The position numbers and the translations under genes were made by a program. Below, piece by piece: positions 1 to 11,400 of a stretch of 64,000 nt of DNA. Below the pieces are notes generated by a model. It saw nothing but the letters and a program-made list of their open reading frames with translations. It was not told the origin of the DNA and did no database searches. Position 1 is the stretch's first letter, and each line of letters opens with the position of its first letter. Origin of the DNA: Typhlomys cinereus (lineage: Eukaryota > Chordata > Mammalia > Rodentia > Platacanthomyidae); contig JALPQD010000304.1 in the NCBI GenBank assembly GCA_023101885.1, forward strand, positions 1,798,001 through 1,862,000. The letters run 5' to 3'.

Positions 1-149
1 GTCTGCTTTCCTATTGGCTGTCTGTCAAAGATCATTCCCAACTTGATTCCTTTCTTCTGTCTTCCAGAATGGTGGGTCTTTGTCATGTTTTGAATTTCCT
101 CTTCTAACCCCCCCTTCTTTTTATTTTATTTTTCAAAAAATTTCTTTTA

Positions 150-345
150 AACAGTGCTGAGAATCAAGCCCAGAACCTTGTGCTTGTGCCGCTACACTGA
201 GCCGTTCTCCCGCCTTTCATTTCTGAGTCTGTTCTAAGTACTTTGGGTCTTATTCCTGAGTACCCAGGCTGTGATGATGGGCGTCACACCCAGCCTGTTT
301 GCTAGGCAAGTGCTCTGCCACTGAGCGATAGCCCAGACCCCAGAC
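150..345 (-). mobile_element. degenerate SINE remnants in FHIP1B intron
   Basis: GGCAAGTGCTCTGCCACTGA and GCGATAGCCCAGACCCC match the antisense ID/B4 head. A related fragment lies at about 155-220. Boundaries are uncertain. Confidence 0.5.
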
Positions 346-666
346 TCTGTGATCTTAATCACGGCTGCAAAGTTCCTTCTGCTGTTTAAGATTAAATGTT
401 TATGGGTTCTGGAGATTGGGATCTTTGAAAGTCTGGTCCTCTGCTTAATTTTTTACGCATTAGTGAGTCTGAATTTTTCATCGATAGTTTAAGTGGTCAT
501 TTAGAATAAGCTTCCTGATCATCCATTTGTCCAAAATATGAACTGCTGTCTCATCTTTTTCCAACTGCATTTTCAGTTTAATTCTTCTACAATCTTTTTA
601 GCAAATAACACTATACAAGTAGTGCCCTGTAAGTTTCATTAGTGATCTTAAGGGAACTGAAGATGT

Positions 667-880
667 CTGATGTACTAGCCATGAAGGAAGACCGCGGAGT
701 AGGCTGCCAAGAGGGCTAGGCCCCTTGCAAACTGCTGACCTGAGTTCAGTCCCCGGTGGAAGGAGAGAACCCACTTCTGAAAGTTTCCTCTACCCTTCAT
801 CCATGCACCATGACGTGTGTACATATTCTCTCTCTCCTTCTCCCTCTTCTCCCTACCATAAAAAGTAGAAGTAAAATCTT
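667..880 (+). mobile_element. B2-superfamily-like SINE in FHIP1B intron
   Basis: CTGACCTGAGTTCAGTCCCC, GGAAGGAGAGAACCCACTTC, CATCCATGCACCATGACGTG and a CT-rich run followed by an A-rich tail (TAGAAGTAAAATCTT). tRNA-like head is degenerate. Confidence 0.7.
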
Positions 881-1579
881 TTGAGAAGGTATGGAGAAAG
901 TGTTCCATGGTAGTGAGGGTCAGCTAACATGTCTTTTCTTTTTATCTCTCCTGAGATGAATAAGCCTCCTTGCTTTATTAAAACAAAAGGTTTCCCTTGT
1001 CTTGACACACCTACCTTTTCCTTTTCCTGTCAGTTGACCTGCCTACTTCACCTAGCAATGAAAGATTCTTTACCTTCCCTTTCGGAATACCATGGTGTTG
1101 GAGGGCGACTCGGTCAGACTCCGTGTTCATAGCGCTGCCTTCTCCTAGTTGTTCCCGGTTCTCTGCTTCCTTACTGGTAGCCATAGTCCTGCTTGACAGC
1201 CATTTACTTGGTTATGGTGTTGCTGTAGTTATGTTTTATTTCCTAAGTGTCTTTTTGGGGGTCTCATGGAAGCATTGCTGGAATCTCAGCAGACCATCTG
1301 TTCAGATACATTTGCTTATCCAGAAACCCACGGGATGGATCTGACACATGAGTATTTTTCTGTCTGTGAACAGTGGAATCTTGGTCACAGGGATCATGTG
1401 AGCATCTAGTTGACACATGTGTGACGACTATGTGCCAAGCAAGCCCGCGTCATTTGTTCTCCAGGGTTGGGAGGAGGGGCTTCTTATTTTGAACAGCTTT
1501 GGGGGTGAAGAGCTCTTAAGGTGACTCCCTTCAGTCTCCCTCCCCCTCAGCTCTGCATGGTCTCTCTAAGTCTCTTCAG

Positions 1580-1630
1580 GACCCTACTGCACCTCAGCTG
1601 TGAGGATGTTCTGCTGCAGCTGGTTCTCAG
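1580..1630 (+). CDS. FHIP1B: FHIP1B internal exon (51 nt)
   Basis: A 51 nt exon lies between a pyrimidine-rich acceptor ending in CAG and a GT donor (CTCAG|GTATCT). It encodes TLLHLSCEDVLLQLVL plus split Arg codons at both ends. The frame continues exactly into the exon at 1811 (ag|g = Arg). It is too short to stand out as an ORF and is found by splice phase and protein continuity. Confidence 0.85.
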
Positions 1631-4600
1631 GTATCTGTGGGCAGGGCTGAGGGATGGTTGACCCTCAGGTCTAGTGTCGTGCTGGGGTGATGGGCTGTTT
1701 TGGGGTTGTTCACGAGTGTCCTGTTGGCCTGGTTTAGCCGTTTAGTTCCATCGGTCTTTTCTTCCAGGTGCTCTTTCCTGACCCAGTGTTCTTTCTGTGG
1801 TTTCTCCCAGGTATCTTGTCCCATGTAACCATGTGATGCTGAGCCAGAAGCCAGCGGTGCGTGATGTGGATCTCTACGGACGAGCAGCTGACAAGTTCCT
1901 CTCCCTGATCCCACGCTGCTGTCGGCACCGTGCCCCCAGCCCACCTCGTCCAGAGCATGCCTCGTGGGCACGAGGTGGGCCTAGCAGAGAGGCAGGGAGA
2001 AGGGAGGACGTCACGGGTACGGCCTGGGTTCTTGGGGAGCCTAGCAAGAAGACAGGGCTGGGGGGAGAGGAGGAGGTGACCACGAGTGGCGTTCCTTTGG
2101 AGAGGATGAGGAGGAGGTATTGCAGAGGGGTCCTCAAGCCTCCTCAGAGAGTTGTAGGGTGGACTTCGGGGCAGAGATGTTTCTAGTTTTCATTTCAGTC
2201 CTGTATCGTTTGCGTCTTTGCATTAATGGTGGTGGTAAGAGGTGATGGAATCGGAAGTTAGCCTGGGGCTGGAGAGTCAGCCACGGAAGCAGGTTCCCTT
2301 CTCCTTCCCCATTGCTTTCTCTTTTCTCTGATTCTTGTCTGTCTGTTTTTCCCCACGCCCTGAAGGCCCAGGAAGCCCAAATGTTGATTCCTCTTCGGTG
2401 GTAACCGTGCCTCGCCCGTCCACACCATCCCGTTTGGCTCTGTTCCTCCGGCAGCAGAGCTTGAGTGGCCCCGAGTCCCCAGGACCAGCCCCTCGCTCAC
2501 CAGGGCTCGCGGCATCCCCAGCTTCCAGCCCTGGCCGGCGGCCCGGCCCCGCAGAGGAGCCTGGGGAGCTGGAAGACAATTACCTGGAATACCTGCGCGA
2601 GGCGCGCCGTGGTGTGGACCGCTGTGTCCGAGCCTGCCGAACCTGGTCTGCTCCCTATGACGGCGAGCGACCCCCTCCTGAGCCAAATCCTCTTGGCTCT
2701 CGGACTAAGAAGCGCAGCCTACTGCCCGAGGAGGACAGGGACGCTGTGGGGGAAGGGGAGGAGGAAGAGCTGGGGAGCAGGGAGTTACCTGGGGGTATAA
2801 GTGAGGGCCCTGGCCACCTGCCTCCACCCCAGCTCAATGGGGTCCCCGGACCATGGCCTGATGGGGCTAAGAAGGTTCGTCTGGTGCCCCGACTGGTGCC
2901 ACAGGAAGGAGTTGGGGAGTTGTTCGAGGGTCCCTCCGAGGGCACGGCAGGACTTGAGAGCTTCGGGCAGGAGCTGCGGGAGCTCGAGGTGGCGCTGAGC
3001 AATGGTGGAGGTGGCTCGGAGCCCCCCTTAGAGCCTCCACTGCCTCCCGAGGAGGAGGAGGCCTACGAGAGCTTCACCTGCCCCCCTGAGCCTCCTGGCC
3101 CCTTCCTCAGCAGCCCTTTGAGGACTCTCAACCAGCTGCCGAGCCAGCCCTTCACCGGTAAGCTACTTAGCCTGGGCCTTCTCTGTGGACGCTGCATGTG
3201 CTGACATATTTGTATTGGCTGCCGTTACCGTGTACTTGCTTCATCTCCATTCACTTTGCTCGACTCCCTTCTGCATACGTACATTGTCATAATGAGGCCT
3301 TCTGTTTGTCTCTCGTCTGTCCATGCTTGTGCTGGTCGGAATATTGACCTGTGTCAGCCTTGTATGTCTGCTCTATGTTGCATGCTCCTCTTTGCTCTCT
3401 AGTTTGACCCTTTCCTGGGATTTGTAAATAGGATATCTCATTGACATTTTCTAATAATAGCAGTGTGTCAGAACTGTCTGGAAGGTATATGTGCTAGGCA
3501 CTTGTCAACCTCCATTTTGCGACTCTGCCACCAGTTTATATGTCTGCCTGTTATGACTTCGGTCAGGTCTGCTGTGACTCAGGATCAGCTCTCTGCCCTT
3601 TTTGTTCAACTATGCCTTTTCAAAGAAGGGCTTGATGTTTCTTCCGTCCACTGCCCTTGTACCTTTTTAATTACTATGACTGTCCACTAAAATTATCTTA
3701 AAGACTTATGGTTAGTAGTAAGGACAGAAGTAGAGAGAGTATAAAACCTCTTCAGAGACAAATGTCAAACATTGAACTCACCAGATGAGCCCTTTTGGGT
3801 TTACAGTGCTGCAGCTAGACTCGGCCTAGTTGTCGGGCTAGCCCTTCTTTGTTTTTGTTTAGACCAAGACCGTAGGACTTAGGGTTAGGCATCCCTTGAG
3901 GTAGTGTCTGTCTGCATCACTACTGTGCAATCACTGTAGTACCGGCACACTGCGAAAGTTCAGCAAATGTTGCTTTCAACTAGGTCATGGCAGACTTAGG
4001 TTGACCAAAGTAAGTACACATGTAGTTGGTGTGCTGTGTGTTCTGACGCTGTTTGGATTGAGATATGTGACTGTCCTAGTCATACAGCACTGGGGCTTCT
4101 CCTCAGGAGTCAACACCCTTCCCTTCCAGATTGTAGCAAAGTATCTTCCTGTTCATTTAGCTTATACTCTGCTCATTTCCTGCTCAGTACCACCAGAAGG
4201 TAGCGTGTAGATTTTACCACAGTTTTAAGTATTAATTGAAACTGATGTCCTTTTTCTTCTTCTTTGAATTTCCCTTTGCAAGACACTCCCAGGCAAAGGA
4301 GGAACAGAACACCAGACTTATGGATTATCATGGTCCCTGTCACACAAGAGTTGCTTTATTCAGACTGAGACTAGTCATATGGGCACCCAAAGCAGATGGT
4401 GTTGTAAGATCTTTCTCAGGATATCGCCTCTTACCCTGAAGTCATTTTTCTCCTATCTCAGTTGATATACAGCTTTAAATGCATTCCCTTTTCTCCAGCA
4501 ATCCCCGATCAGAAAGGTGGCGGAAGGTCTAACATTCCGGTGCTGTGTAGGTCTTGAGGCTTGTCTCCTGAAAGAGTGCTGACCCCTTTTGTTACCCAGG

Positions 4601-7600
4601 CAGCCCTGGGTCAGTTTGCTCTCTCTGAACTAAGTTGCATTTTTACTATAGATTCTGTTCTTGGCTCCCAGCCGATGCCTCCTCTGTTGTCTTGAAGATT
4701 TATCTGTCCCCTAACTTTGAAGTTTCTAGTCCTTTGCTTTGTCGTTGCTACATTTCTTTCTTGTTTCCTTCTGTTAACTTGTCTTATGTAGTACCTGGCT
4801 CAGTGTTTTGATTCTCTGTTTTGATTCTGTCTGTTCTTCTATTGTATTCTTGGGCAAAGCTTTTTAAAAACCCAGAAATATAATGTAACCTATGGTTATA
4901 GTCACACATAAAATTGCCAGATCTTAGCTAGACCTTAATATTTGACCTTATTATGTCTTTGATCTTCTCCATCATCTTTCATGGTTTGTGTATTTCCATC
5001 TTTTACCAACCAGGACAGTGTAAGTTAGAGAGCTTTCCCTTATTCAGTCACATTGCCAGTAAAAGTAGAGCTGCAGTCTGAACGAGAGCTGGTTCTTTGG
5101 CTCCAGTGTGTGTAACACTGGACTGGATCACCTAGTCCACGTGGTGCTCTGCCACCTTATTGCTTCCGGATCAGTGGTCACAGGTCATTCAGACACTGCA
5201 TACTGACATGATTTTCCCTGGGGGGGCTTTTGTTTTGGGGAGGAATGCCTGCGGTGTGCATTGTGCTCAGGCCTCGTATCCTTGTGCCCGCCCCTCCCAG
5301 GCCCCTTCATGGCTGTGCTCTTTGCCAAACTCGAGAACATGCTGCAGAACTCCGTCTATGTCAACTTCCTGCTGACGGGGCTGGTGGCCCAGCTGGCCTG
5401 TCACCCCCAGCCCCTCCTCCGCTCTTTCCTGCTCAACACCAACATGGTCTTCCAGCCCAGTGTCAAGTCCCTGCTGCAGGTGTGCGATGCATGCATGCAT
5501 GGGTGCGTCCAGACTCCATGGTGGGCCAGGCCTGCAGCTGGAGTGGAGCGACCTTGGGTGGGCTGGGAATAGACCAGTGGAACTAAAATGGCCTATATCA
5601 GTCTAGAGCCACCAGAAATATTTGGGAAATTATGCTTCATAGGTGCTGGGCTCTGTGAAGAACAAGATCGAGAGCTTTGCAGCCTCCCAGGAGGACTTCC
5701 CTGCTCTGCTATCCAAAGCCAAGAAGTACCTCATTGCCCGTGGCAAGTTGGACTGGGCTGAGGGTCCTGCAGCAGGACCTGCCCCTCGTCGGTCTGATCC
5801 CTTAGGTGAGGCCTATCCCACCAGCCCTTTCCCTCTCCTTCCTAGACATTCCGTTAGCCCGGGTTGATTGAGCTCCTCACCAGGATAAACCATGTCCAGG
5901 AAGTGGGGCGATGTAGACAGTTGGGTCTTCATGTCATCACCAGGTTTTTAGTCTGAGGCTAGAATAGTTTTATTACATTTCAGTAAAACCTTTCCTATTC
6001 CCTTGCCTATTCAGGGCAGACAAATTGAGATAATCGTGAGCTTACAAGGATGTAGTTCACGTGATCCTTGACAGATGAGTAGGAATTAGGTAAGCATAGA
6101 TGTAGAAGGTTTTTATCTTTTTGTTTGGGAGACATCCTGGACTGTTTACTTGAAGCAGAAGATTTAAATGACCGCAGGTCAGTCGGTGATAAGGCTTGGC
6201 AGGTATTGCCAGAATAGAAGGTTCTCAGTGTGGAAGTAGAAGCGGTGGGTAGAAGTTGTGATTAGGCAGAGATTCCGCAAGTGACCTGGAGTTCAGAGAA
6301 GGGGTTTAGGAAGAAGTCGGTAGGCGTCTGTCATGTGTATGTGACCAGGGAGGCTTGAGTTAGAGTAGTGGTAAAGAAAGGAAGCATTTGATAAGGTGGG
6401 ATGGGGAAGAACTGGGTATGGGCAGAACTTGGCGAGTGGTTGTAGAGATAAGGGAGAAGGAAAAAGAAAGTATTGAATGTGGTTTAAGTTCTTGAGTTCA
6501 CAATTTAGTGCATGAGATAGAAGATTTGGGAAGAAATTATTAATGTTGAGATAAGGACAGTAAAACAGGAAATCAGTGGAGGACAAATCACAAGAGATTC
6601 TTCAGAGGTTCCGGGGTAGAGATGGTAATCCAGAAAGGATGGAAAAAATAGAAAGGACAGATTGTAGCCAATTGTGAGCTATTCACACATGATAAGTTGC
6701 CTATTATAGGGTTCCAAGAGGGTAGGGAAGAAGATCATGTCTTTGGATGCCAAGGACTTGGAATGAAAAGTTAATAAATCTATATAGTGCTACAGGTATA
6801 TAAGAGGGGATAAAAGCTGCTGTTTAGAGGCTAGAATCTAGGCTAGAGAGTATTCATGGGTCCAGACTCAAGAGCCTTCCAAAAATGAGACGACAGTGTT
6901 TCAAATAACTCATTTTAGTCTAAGCTCACTTGCAGTTGTTTGGGCGCGCTCCATATGTGTAGCCTATGGTGGGTGTAGGATTGGGACTCAAGAATGGCGA
7001 AATAGTACAGGGGAGCAGTGTGTGGAGGATCAGTGGGGTGTGACCGAAATCAGTTTCTGAACTCTGACTTTATCCCTGTTGATACGAGCAGAACACGTGA
7101 GTCCACTGGTAGGTGGGGGAAGGTAGAAATGGTTGACTGTAGGTCTTGATGGTGACGGGAAGCTTAAGTGTTAAGGAATGAGGAGAGAGATCTTGGTGGT
7201 AGAATTTCCAGGGCGGACATGGAGCAGGAAGGAGTCATACTTGAGAAAGGAGTAGTTCAAGCATTGGCTGGTTAGGACTGGTCGGTAGGTCGGCTGGCGA
7301 GGGAACGAAGGGGAAATGCTGCACAGGCAGTGTCTGGTGTTAGACTGAGAAAAGTTCCACGCTCAAGTCTTCAGCTCTGGGACAGGAGGTGGACGTGGGG
7401 GTCATTTCTGTCCACCTAGTCCTTCGTTCTCGCAGAAGCCATCTAAGAACCTAGAGGTTGAAAGGAATCTCCTGTCCCAGGCTGAGGCACCTTCCTGATG
7501 ACCTGTTTATTCCCAGTGAGAAGCCGGAGGCCGTCCTTGGGGGAGCTGCTCCTGCGGCACGCACACAGCCCAACCAGGGCCCGCCAGGCGGCTCCAGTCC

Positions 7601-7875
7601 TTCAGCCCGGGCGAGATGGAGCAGGACTCGGACTAGGTGGGGGCTCCCCTGGGACTTCAACTCCAGTTCTCCTTCCCCGGGGCGGGGCCTCCGAGCGCCA
7701 AGGTGAGGCTCTGCGGGTCAAGAACGCCGTCTACTGTGCGGTCATTTTCCCGGAGTTCCTCAAGGAGCTGGCTGCCATCTCCCAGGCCCATGCCGTCACC
7801 TCGCCTTTCTTGCTGGACACTTCCGAGGAGGTGTCTGGGCCTCCCACCTCAGGCTTTGGGCCCCTCAATCCTTAA
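1580..7875 (+). CDS. FHIP1B: FHIP1B (FAM160A2), 3' half of gene, six coding exons
   Basis: FHIP1B (FAM160A2) is the FHIP subunit of the FTS-Hook-FHIP complex, which couples dynein to Rab5-positive early endosomes through Hook proteins. Exons inferred from GT-AG sites and continuous reading frame are 1580-1630, 1811-1974, 2366-3157, 5301-5479, 5643-5805 and 7517-7875; phases match at every junction. Joined, they give 568 residues plus a split first codon, roughly the C-terminal 58% of a protein that is about 970 aa in human. Recognisable blocks are the 'YLVPCNHVMLSQKP' segment, a long acidic/proline-rich low-complexity exon, the 'FMAVLFAKLENMLQNSVYVN' helical block of the RAI16-like domain, and the C-terminus ending 'GPLNP'. 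The 5' exons and start codon lie left of the window. Identification is from remembered family sequence and from synteny with C11orf42, OR52W1 and OR52B2. Confidence 0.93.
1811..1974 (+). CDS. FHIP1B: FHIP1B internal exon
   Basis: The exon follows acceptor TTTCTCCCAG and ends at CGAG|GTGGGC. It encodes YLVPCNHVMLSQKP through PRPEHASWAR and ends with the first base of a Gly codon. This is a strongly conserved piece of the RAI16-like domain of FHIP proteins. The frame stays open into the intron, so the donor is chosen by phase with the next exon. Confidence 0.9.
2366..3157 (+). CDS. FHIP1B: FHIP1B large low-complexity exon
   Basis: This 792 nt exon encodes a Ser/Pro-rich start, the conserved 'ELEDNYLEYLREARRGVDRC' block, a basic RTKKRS patch, several acidic runs (GEGEEEELG, PPEEEEAYE) and the conserved 'LSSPLRTLNQLPSQPFTG' end. 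Acceptor is TGAAG|GC and donor ACCG|GTAAGC. GC content is high compared with the flanking introns. The linker is probably disordered and separates the helical halves of the protein. Confidence 0.92.
3158..5300 (+). other. FHIP1B intron
   Basis: A 2.1 kb intron between GTAAGC and CCTCCCAG. I see no gene, RNA or clear repeat inside it. Confidence 0.8.
5301..5479 (+). CDS. FHIP1B: FHIP1B exon, conserved helical block
   Basis: The acceptor is CCTCCCAG and the donor CTGCAG|GTGTGC. It encodes PFMAVLFAKLENMLQNSV through 'NTNMVFQPSVKSLLQ', among the most conserved parts of FHIP family proteins. The start phase matches the previous exon (g|gc = Gly) and it ends on a codon boundary. Confidence 0.93.
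5643..5805 (+). CDS. FHIP1B: FHIP1B exon
   Basis: The acceptor is TTCATAG and the donor CCCTTAG|GTGAGG. It encodes VLGSVKNKIESFAASQEDFP and then KKYLIARGKLDWAEG through RRSDPL. The final single base forms a Val codon with the next exon, giving the expected DPLVRSRRPSLGE junction. Confidence 0.92.
5806..7516 (+). other. FHIP1B last coding intron
   Basis: A 1.7 kb intron from GTGAGG to TTCCCAG. Purine-rich middle part (6300-6700), no recognisable gene or repeat. Confidence 0.8.
7517..7875 (+). CDS. FHIP1B: FHIP1B terminal coding exon and stop
   Basis: The exon follows acceptor TTATTCCCAG. It encodes RSRRPSLGELLLRHAHSPTR, a Gly/Arg-rich linker, then KNAVYCAVIFPEFLKELAAI and the terminal GPLNP before TAA at 7873-7875. 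The C-terminal block is highly conserved in FHIP1B. The 3' UTR follows directly. Confidence 0.93.
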
Positions 7876-8016
7876 TTTTCTTCTACGGACAATCAGGGCC
7901 TTAGGTGGCCTGGGCCAAGTCCAGGACACGGGCTCCTTTTTATGTTTGCAGGCAGTGGCAAATGGTCTTTTTAATTTATTTCAGATGAATGTTTTATGAG
8001 AACTTGTTGCAATATG

Positions 8017-8022
8017 TATAAA
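8017..8022 (+). promoter_or_regulatory. possible FHIP1B polyadenylation signal (variant TATAAA)
   Basis: No AATAAA is seen between the FHIP1B stop (7875) and the convergent C11orf42 gene. A variant TATAAA at 8017-8022, followed by a T/GT-rich stretch near 8040-8085, is the best candidate. This is inference only. Confidence 0.35.
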
Positions 8023-8272
8023 AGGGAAATCTCTATTCTGTGCTCATTCTTCTTTGCCACCCTTTGTTATCTGTGGCTGTGGCCCGGGAAGGTGGTACGT
8101 AGGTGGAGGGACCCTTGAGGGTTGGTTTTCTGTCTGCTGAGGACACTGGTGCCCTCTTTCTCACAGGGCTAGATGACTGAAGCCTAAGGAAGAGGGGAGA
8201 CCCCCCTTTTTCTGGACCCTAGAAAGAAGAACCATACAGGGCCAGGATGGTTTTGGGGAGCAGCAGCTGATG

Positions 8273-8278
8273 TTTATT
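8273..8278 (-). promoter_or_regulatory. C11orf42 polyadenylation signal AATAAA
   Basis: TTTATT on the + strand is a canonical AATAAA on the minus strand, 62 nt past the C11orf42 stop. This implies an 3' UTR of only about 80-100 nt. Confidence 0.7.
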
Positions 8279-8340
8279 GGGGACCAGTATCCCTATGCCA
8301 GATCTGGGGGGCCTTGCCCCCTGCAACTCTTGCCTCGACT

Positions 8341-8471
8341 TCATTCGTCGCTGTCGAACTCCGAGGAGAGACCCTGCAGCAGGGGCAGGGACATGGAGTG
8401 CCGGTCTGGGTCCCCGGGGCCCCCACCCTGGGCTCCTGGTGGGGGGCTGCGGGGGCTGAAGAGCCAGTTCT
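8341..8471 (-). CDS. C11orf42: C11orf42 last coding exon
   Basis: The acceptor is AACTCTGGCAG on the minus strand. The exon encodes ENWLFSPRSPPPGAQGGGPG then DPDRHSMSLPLLQGLSSEFD and ends SDE before TGA (8343-8341). The split Glu codon (g|ag) fits the preceding exon. This exon has no Met of its own in frame near its start and would be missed by ORF scanning. Confidence 0.87.
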
Positions 8472-11400
8472 CTGCCAGAGTTGGGGATAGTCACAGCTTG
8501 ACTCATGCCCTAGTCTTCCTCCCTAATCCCTCCCTCTGGTCATCTGTGCTAGTCCCACCCCCTCGCCAAGGCCATGCTTCCATCTCACCCTCCCATGGCT
8601 CCCTCACTCCATCCCTTCTCCAGGGACCTTAGCTGCACTCCTTATGCCTTCTCCTTCCTCCCACTCTGGGCTTTATTTCCCCTGTCAGTACCTGAAAGCA
8701 CACAGGGGCCCTTCCGGAATGGGTTTCGCCCCTTGTAGGAGAATCTGGTAGGTCTGCCTTCTGGTCCTTCTTGGGGAGGTGCTGTAGGTGGGGCTTGGAC
8801 AGGCGAGGCTTGGGCAGGTAGGGTTTGGACAGGGGAGGCTTGGGCAGGTGGGGTTTGGACAGGTGGGGCTGGGACAGGTGGGGCTTGCACAGGTGGGGAC
8901 ACGGTTTCGGGGATATCAGCAAGGATATCAACAGGGCTGTCTGCAGGCACTGATGTAGGGGCCAGAGTTGGCATGATGCCAAGGCTGGGTCTGACCCAGG
9001 TGGCCCCATGGGGCAGTGGGTCTTTGGTCAGAGGCTTCTGTGGTCCCAGCACACCTTTGGGCTGCAGTGAAAACTTGAGGCAGGAGAAAGCAACAGGCAG
9101 TGACTGCTGTACCCGGAGCAGCTGGGGCTCGCGACCTGTAGGTAACAGTCCCAGATGCAGCCAGGAGCAGGAGAAGACCTGGTAGATGACGTAGATGCTG
9201 CGGGTGCTCCGGAGCCAGGGAAGCGTCCGCTGGAGACCCACTTGTCCTGGCGGCAGCAACAGGAAGGCGACCTTCTTGCGCAGGCCGCCCATTTGTAGGC
9301 GGATCCTGCAGGGCTGCCCGTCCAGCATCCTCATCTCCTCGTAGGCTATCTCAGCTCGGCCGTTTGGTGAGTATTCCCGAGTGCAGTGGGAAAAGGCCCC
9401 CTCAGAGTCTGCCTGTTTTAGAAGGCTTGGGAGTGGTCCCACTGACTTCAGTAGCCTGCGGCCCTGGCGGCTTGGCAGAGCCAGGCGGGTATGGGCCGGG
9501 CGGGACTGTTTCACTAGCACACCCAGGAGGTCGTAGCAAGATGCGTCCGACAGGAAAGGTACTGCCACAACGTCGGGCCCAAAACGCTCCTCGATGACCT
9601 GCAGATGGTCAGTTATAAGTCAGGGACCGAATTAAAGTCAGAATGTTCACTTGTGCTGTCTAAAGTGACCTTTCTGTCACTGCTTACTGTTCAAATATAT
9701 CTCTGCAGTGTACCAGGGCTTACATCTGGTTATCCCAGTTCCCAGTCCCTTGTGTAACAAAACCTTAAATCTCTTATTTTGTGCTGACTATGCTGGCTAC
9801 TAGGATACATGAAAGAATGTCAGTGTCCTAATGTAGCTCAGGCTAATGGTGGAGACCATTAAGGCAGTAATCAGGTAAGTACTAGGGTGCAAAGAAGAGG
9901 AGATGACTGCAAAGCCTTTGTCTTTGATAGAACAAGGATCAAAGGAGGTTCTCAGGAGGCAATAGTTACACTTTGGAGGGATTAGTAGGCTGGACAGTAT
10001 TCAGTCCAGGAGAGGAGACAGCCAGTGAAAAAGCCGGAGCTTTCAAATCATGGGGGGACATTTTCTGAACATACCATTTCGCGTTCATGTAAGGAGAGAA
10101 GAGAGGTGCACAGGAGCTAGATGAAAGGCCTTGAGTGGATGCTTTTTATAAGCAACTAGAATTTTATCCCAAGGGCCCTGGCTGGGTATGAGGGGCAGGA
10201 CCAGGACCTTTTCAGTAGGTATAAAATATGAAGAGAAAGGTCACTTAAGTCTGTGCAGTACTATAGGCTAAACATGATGAGTGCCTGAATGAAAATAATG
10301 GGGTGGGGGAGGGAGATAACAGATTTGAGGTTATAGAATTAGTAGAACATCTTTAAGGGATGTGGTAAAAAAAGAAATCCTCAAGGATCATTCCTGGTGA
10401 TTGATTACCTGGGAAATGTCATTAGTCAGGAGTATACAGAAATTCTTTGTTACTTTGATACTTTAATGAAGTATCGCTTACTTCTTGGTGTCTACTTTGC
10501 ACCTGGGCTGCATGGGCTGGTTCATTCAGTCACCTAATCTTTGTCATGTTGATTCCAGGATGCTTTCAGAAGTCAGGTTCCTTGGATTTTGTCTTTTCTT
10601 ACTGCTTGTTTTTCTTTGGGGTATATGTGCTTTTCAGTTTAGTTCTGGAGAGAAGCTGGGACCCCTATAAAATTCTCCTTGCTAATTGTACTTAGCTATT
10701 AGGATTTTTTGACCCATTCAAATTTTTACTGGCTCTTGGTTCTCCTAGAGAGCAAGGGCACATAGAAGTCCCTTCTTTGGTCCAACTCTTTCATGTTTGA
10801 GCCCCAGGATCAAAGTGATCTCTGTTTCCCAACTGCACATGTCTGTGCCCCTGAATGACACCTTCCTGGCCTTCTAGTTGCATTCATCCAGTGATCCCCT
10901 AAAGCAGTGATTCACTGGGACGAGCTGGCACGGAGCAAGTGAGGTAGCATGCAGACTGGTCTCCTCACCCGGCCAAGGGAAGAACTGGGGCTCTTTTTTA
11001 TTTGCATGAAGAGTTCCTTCCTTTTCCTTTACTTCAGAGTCCCAGGGCACTTTTATTGGGTCCCAGGGACACCATGCTGAACAGCAAGGCTCGGAGGTGG
11101 GTCAGTGGGGTTTCCAAGCATTGGTGGCTTAGCAATGCTTGTGAAGGCGGAGGCGCCATCTGTAATCTCAAAACAGTATCCTAGCTGTTTCTGTCTCTTC
11201 CTAGCTGAACACATACAGTAAATGGGAGTGTTTCCAGGGACGGTCCCATAAGTACAAGTGTGCCATCACAGTCCTGGTGCTCATTGTCCAGGGTTCTGCT
11301 CTACACTGGATCTCTGATTTATCTGGAGGGTCTTCCCTGCTAGAGTTGACATTCATTTCCTGCGAGGCTTGTTACTTAGTTTTCTTGTCTTATTTTTTTT

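Larger units (their letters stand above)
1..1579 (+). other. FHIP1B intron sequence
   Basis: No exon recognised before the acceptor at 1578-1579. Two SINE regions (150-345 and 667-880) are noted separately. The short open frames here show no family resemblance. Confidence 0.6.
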
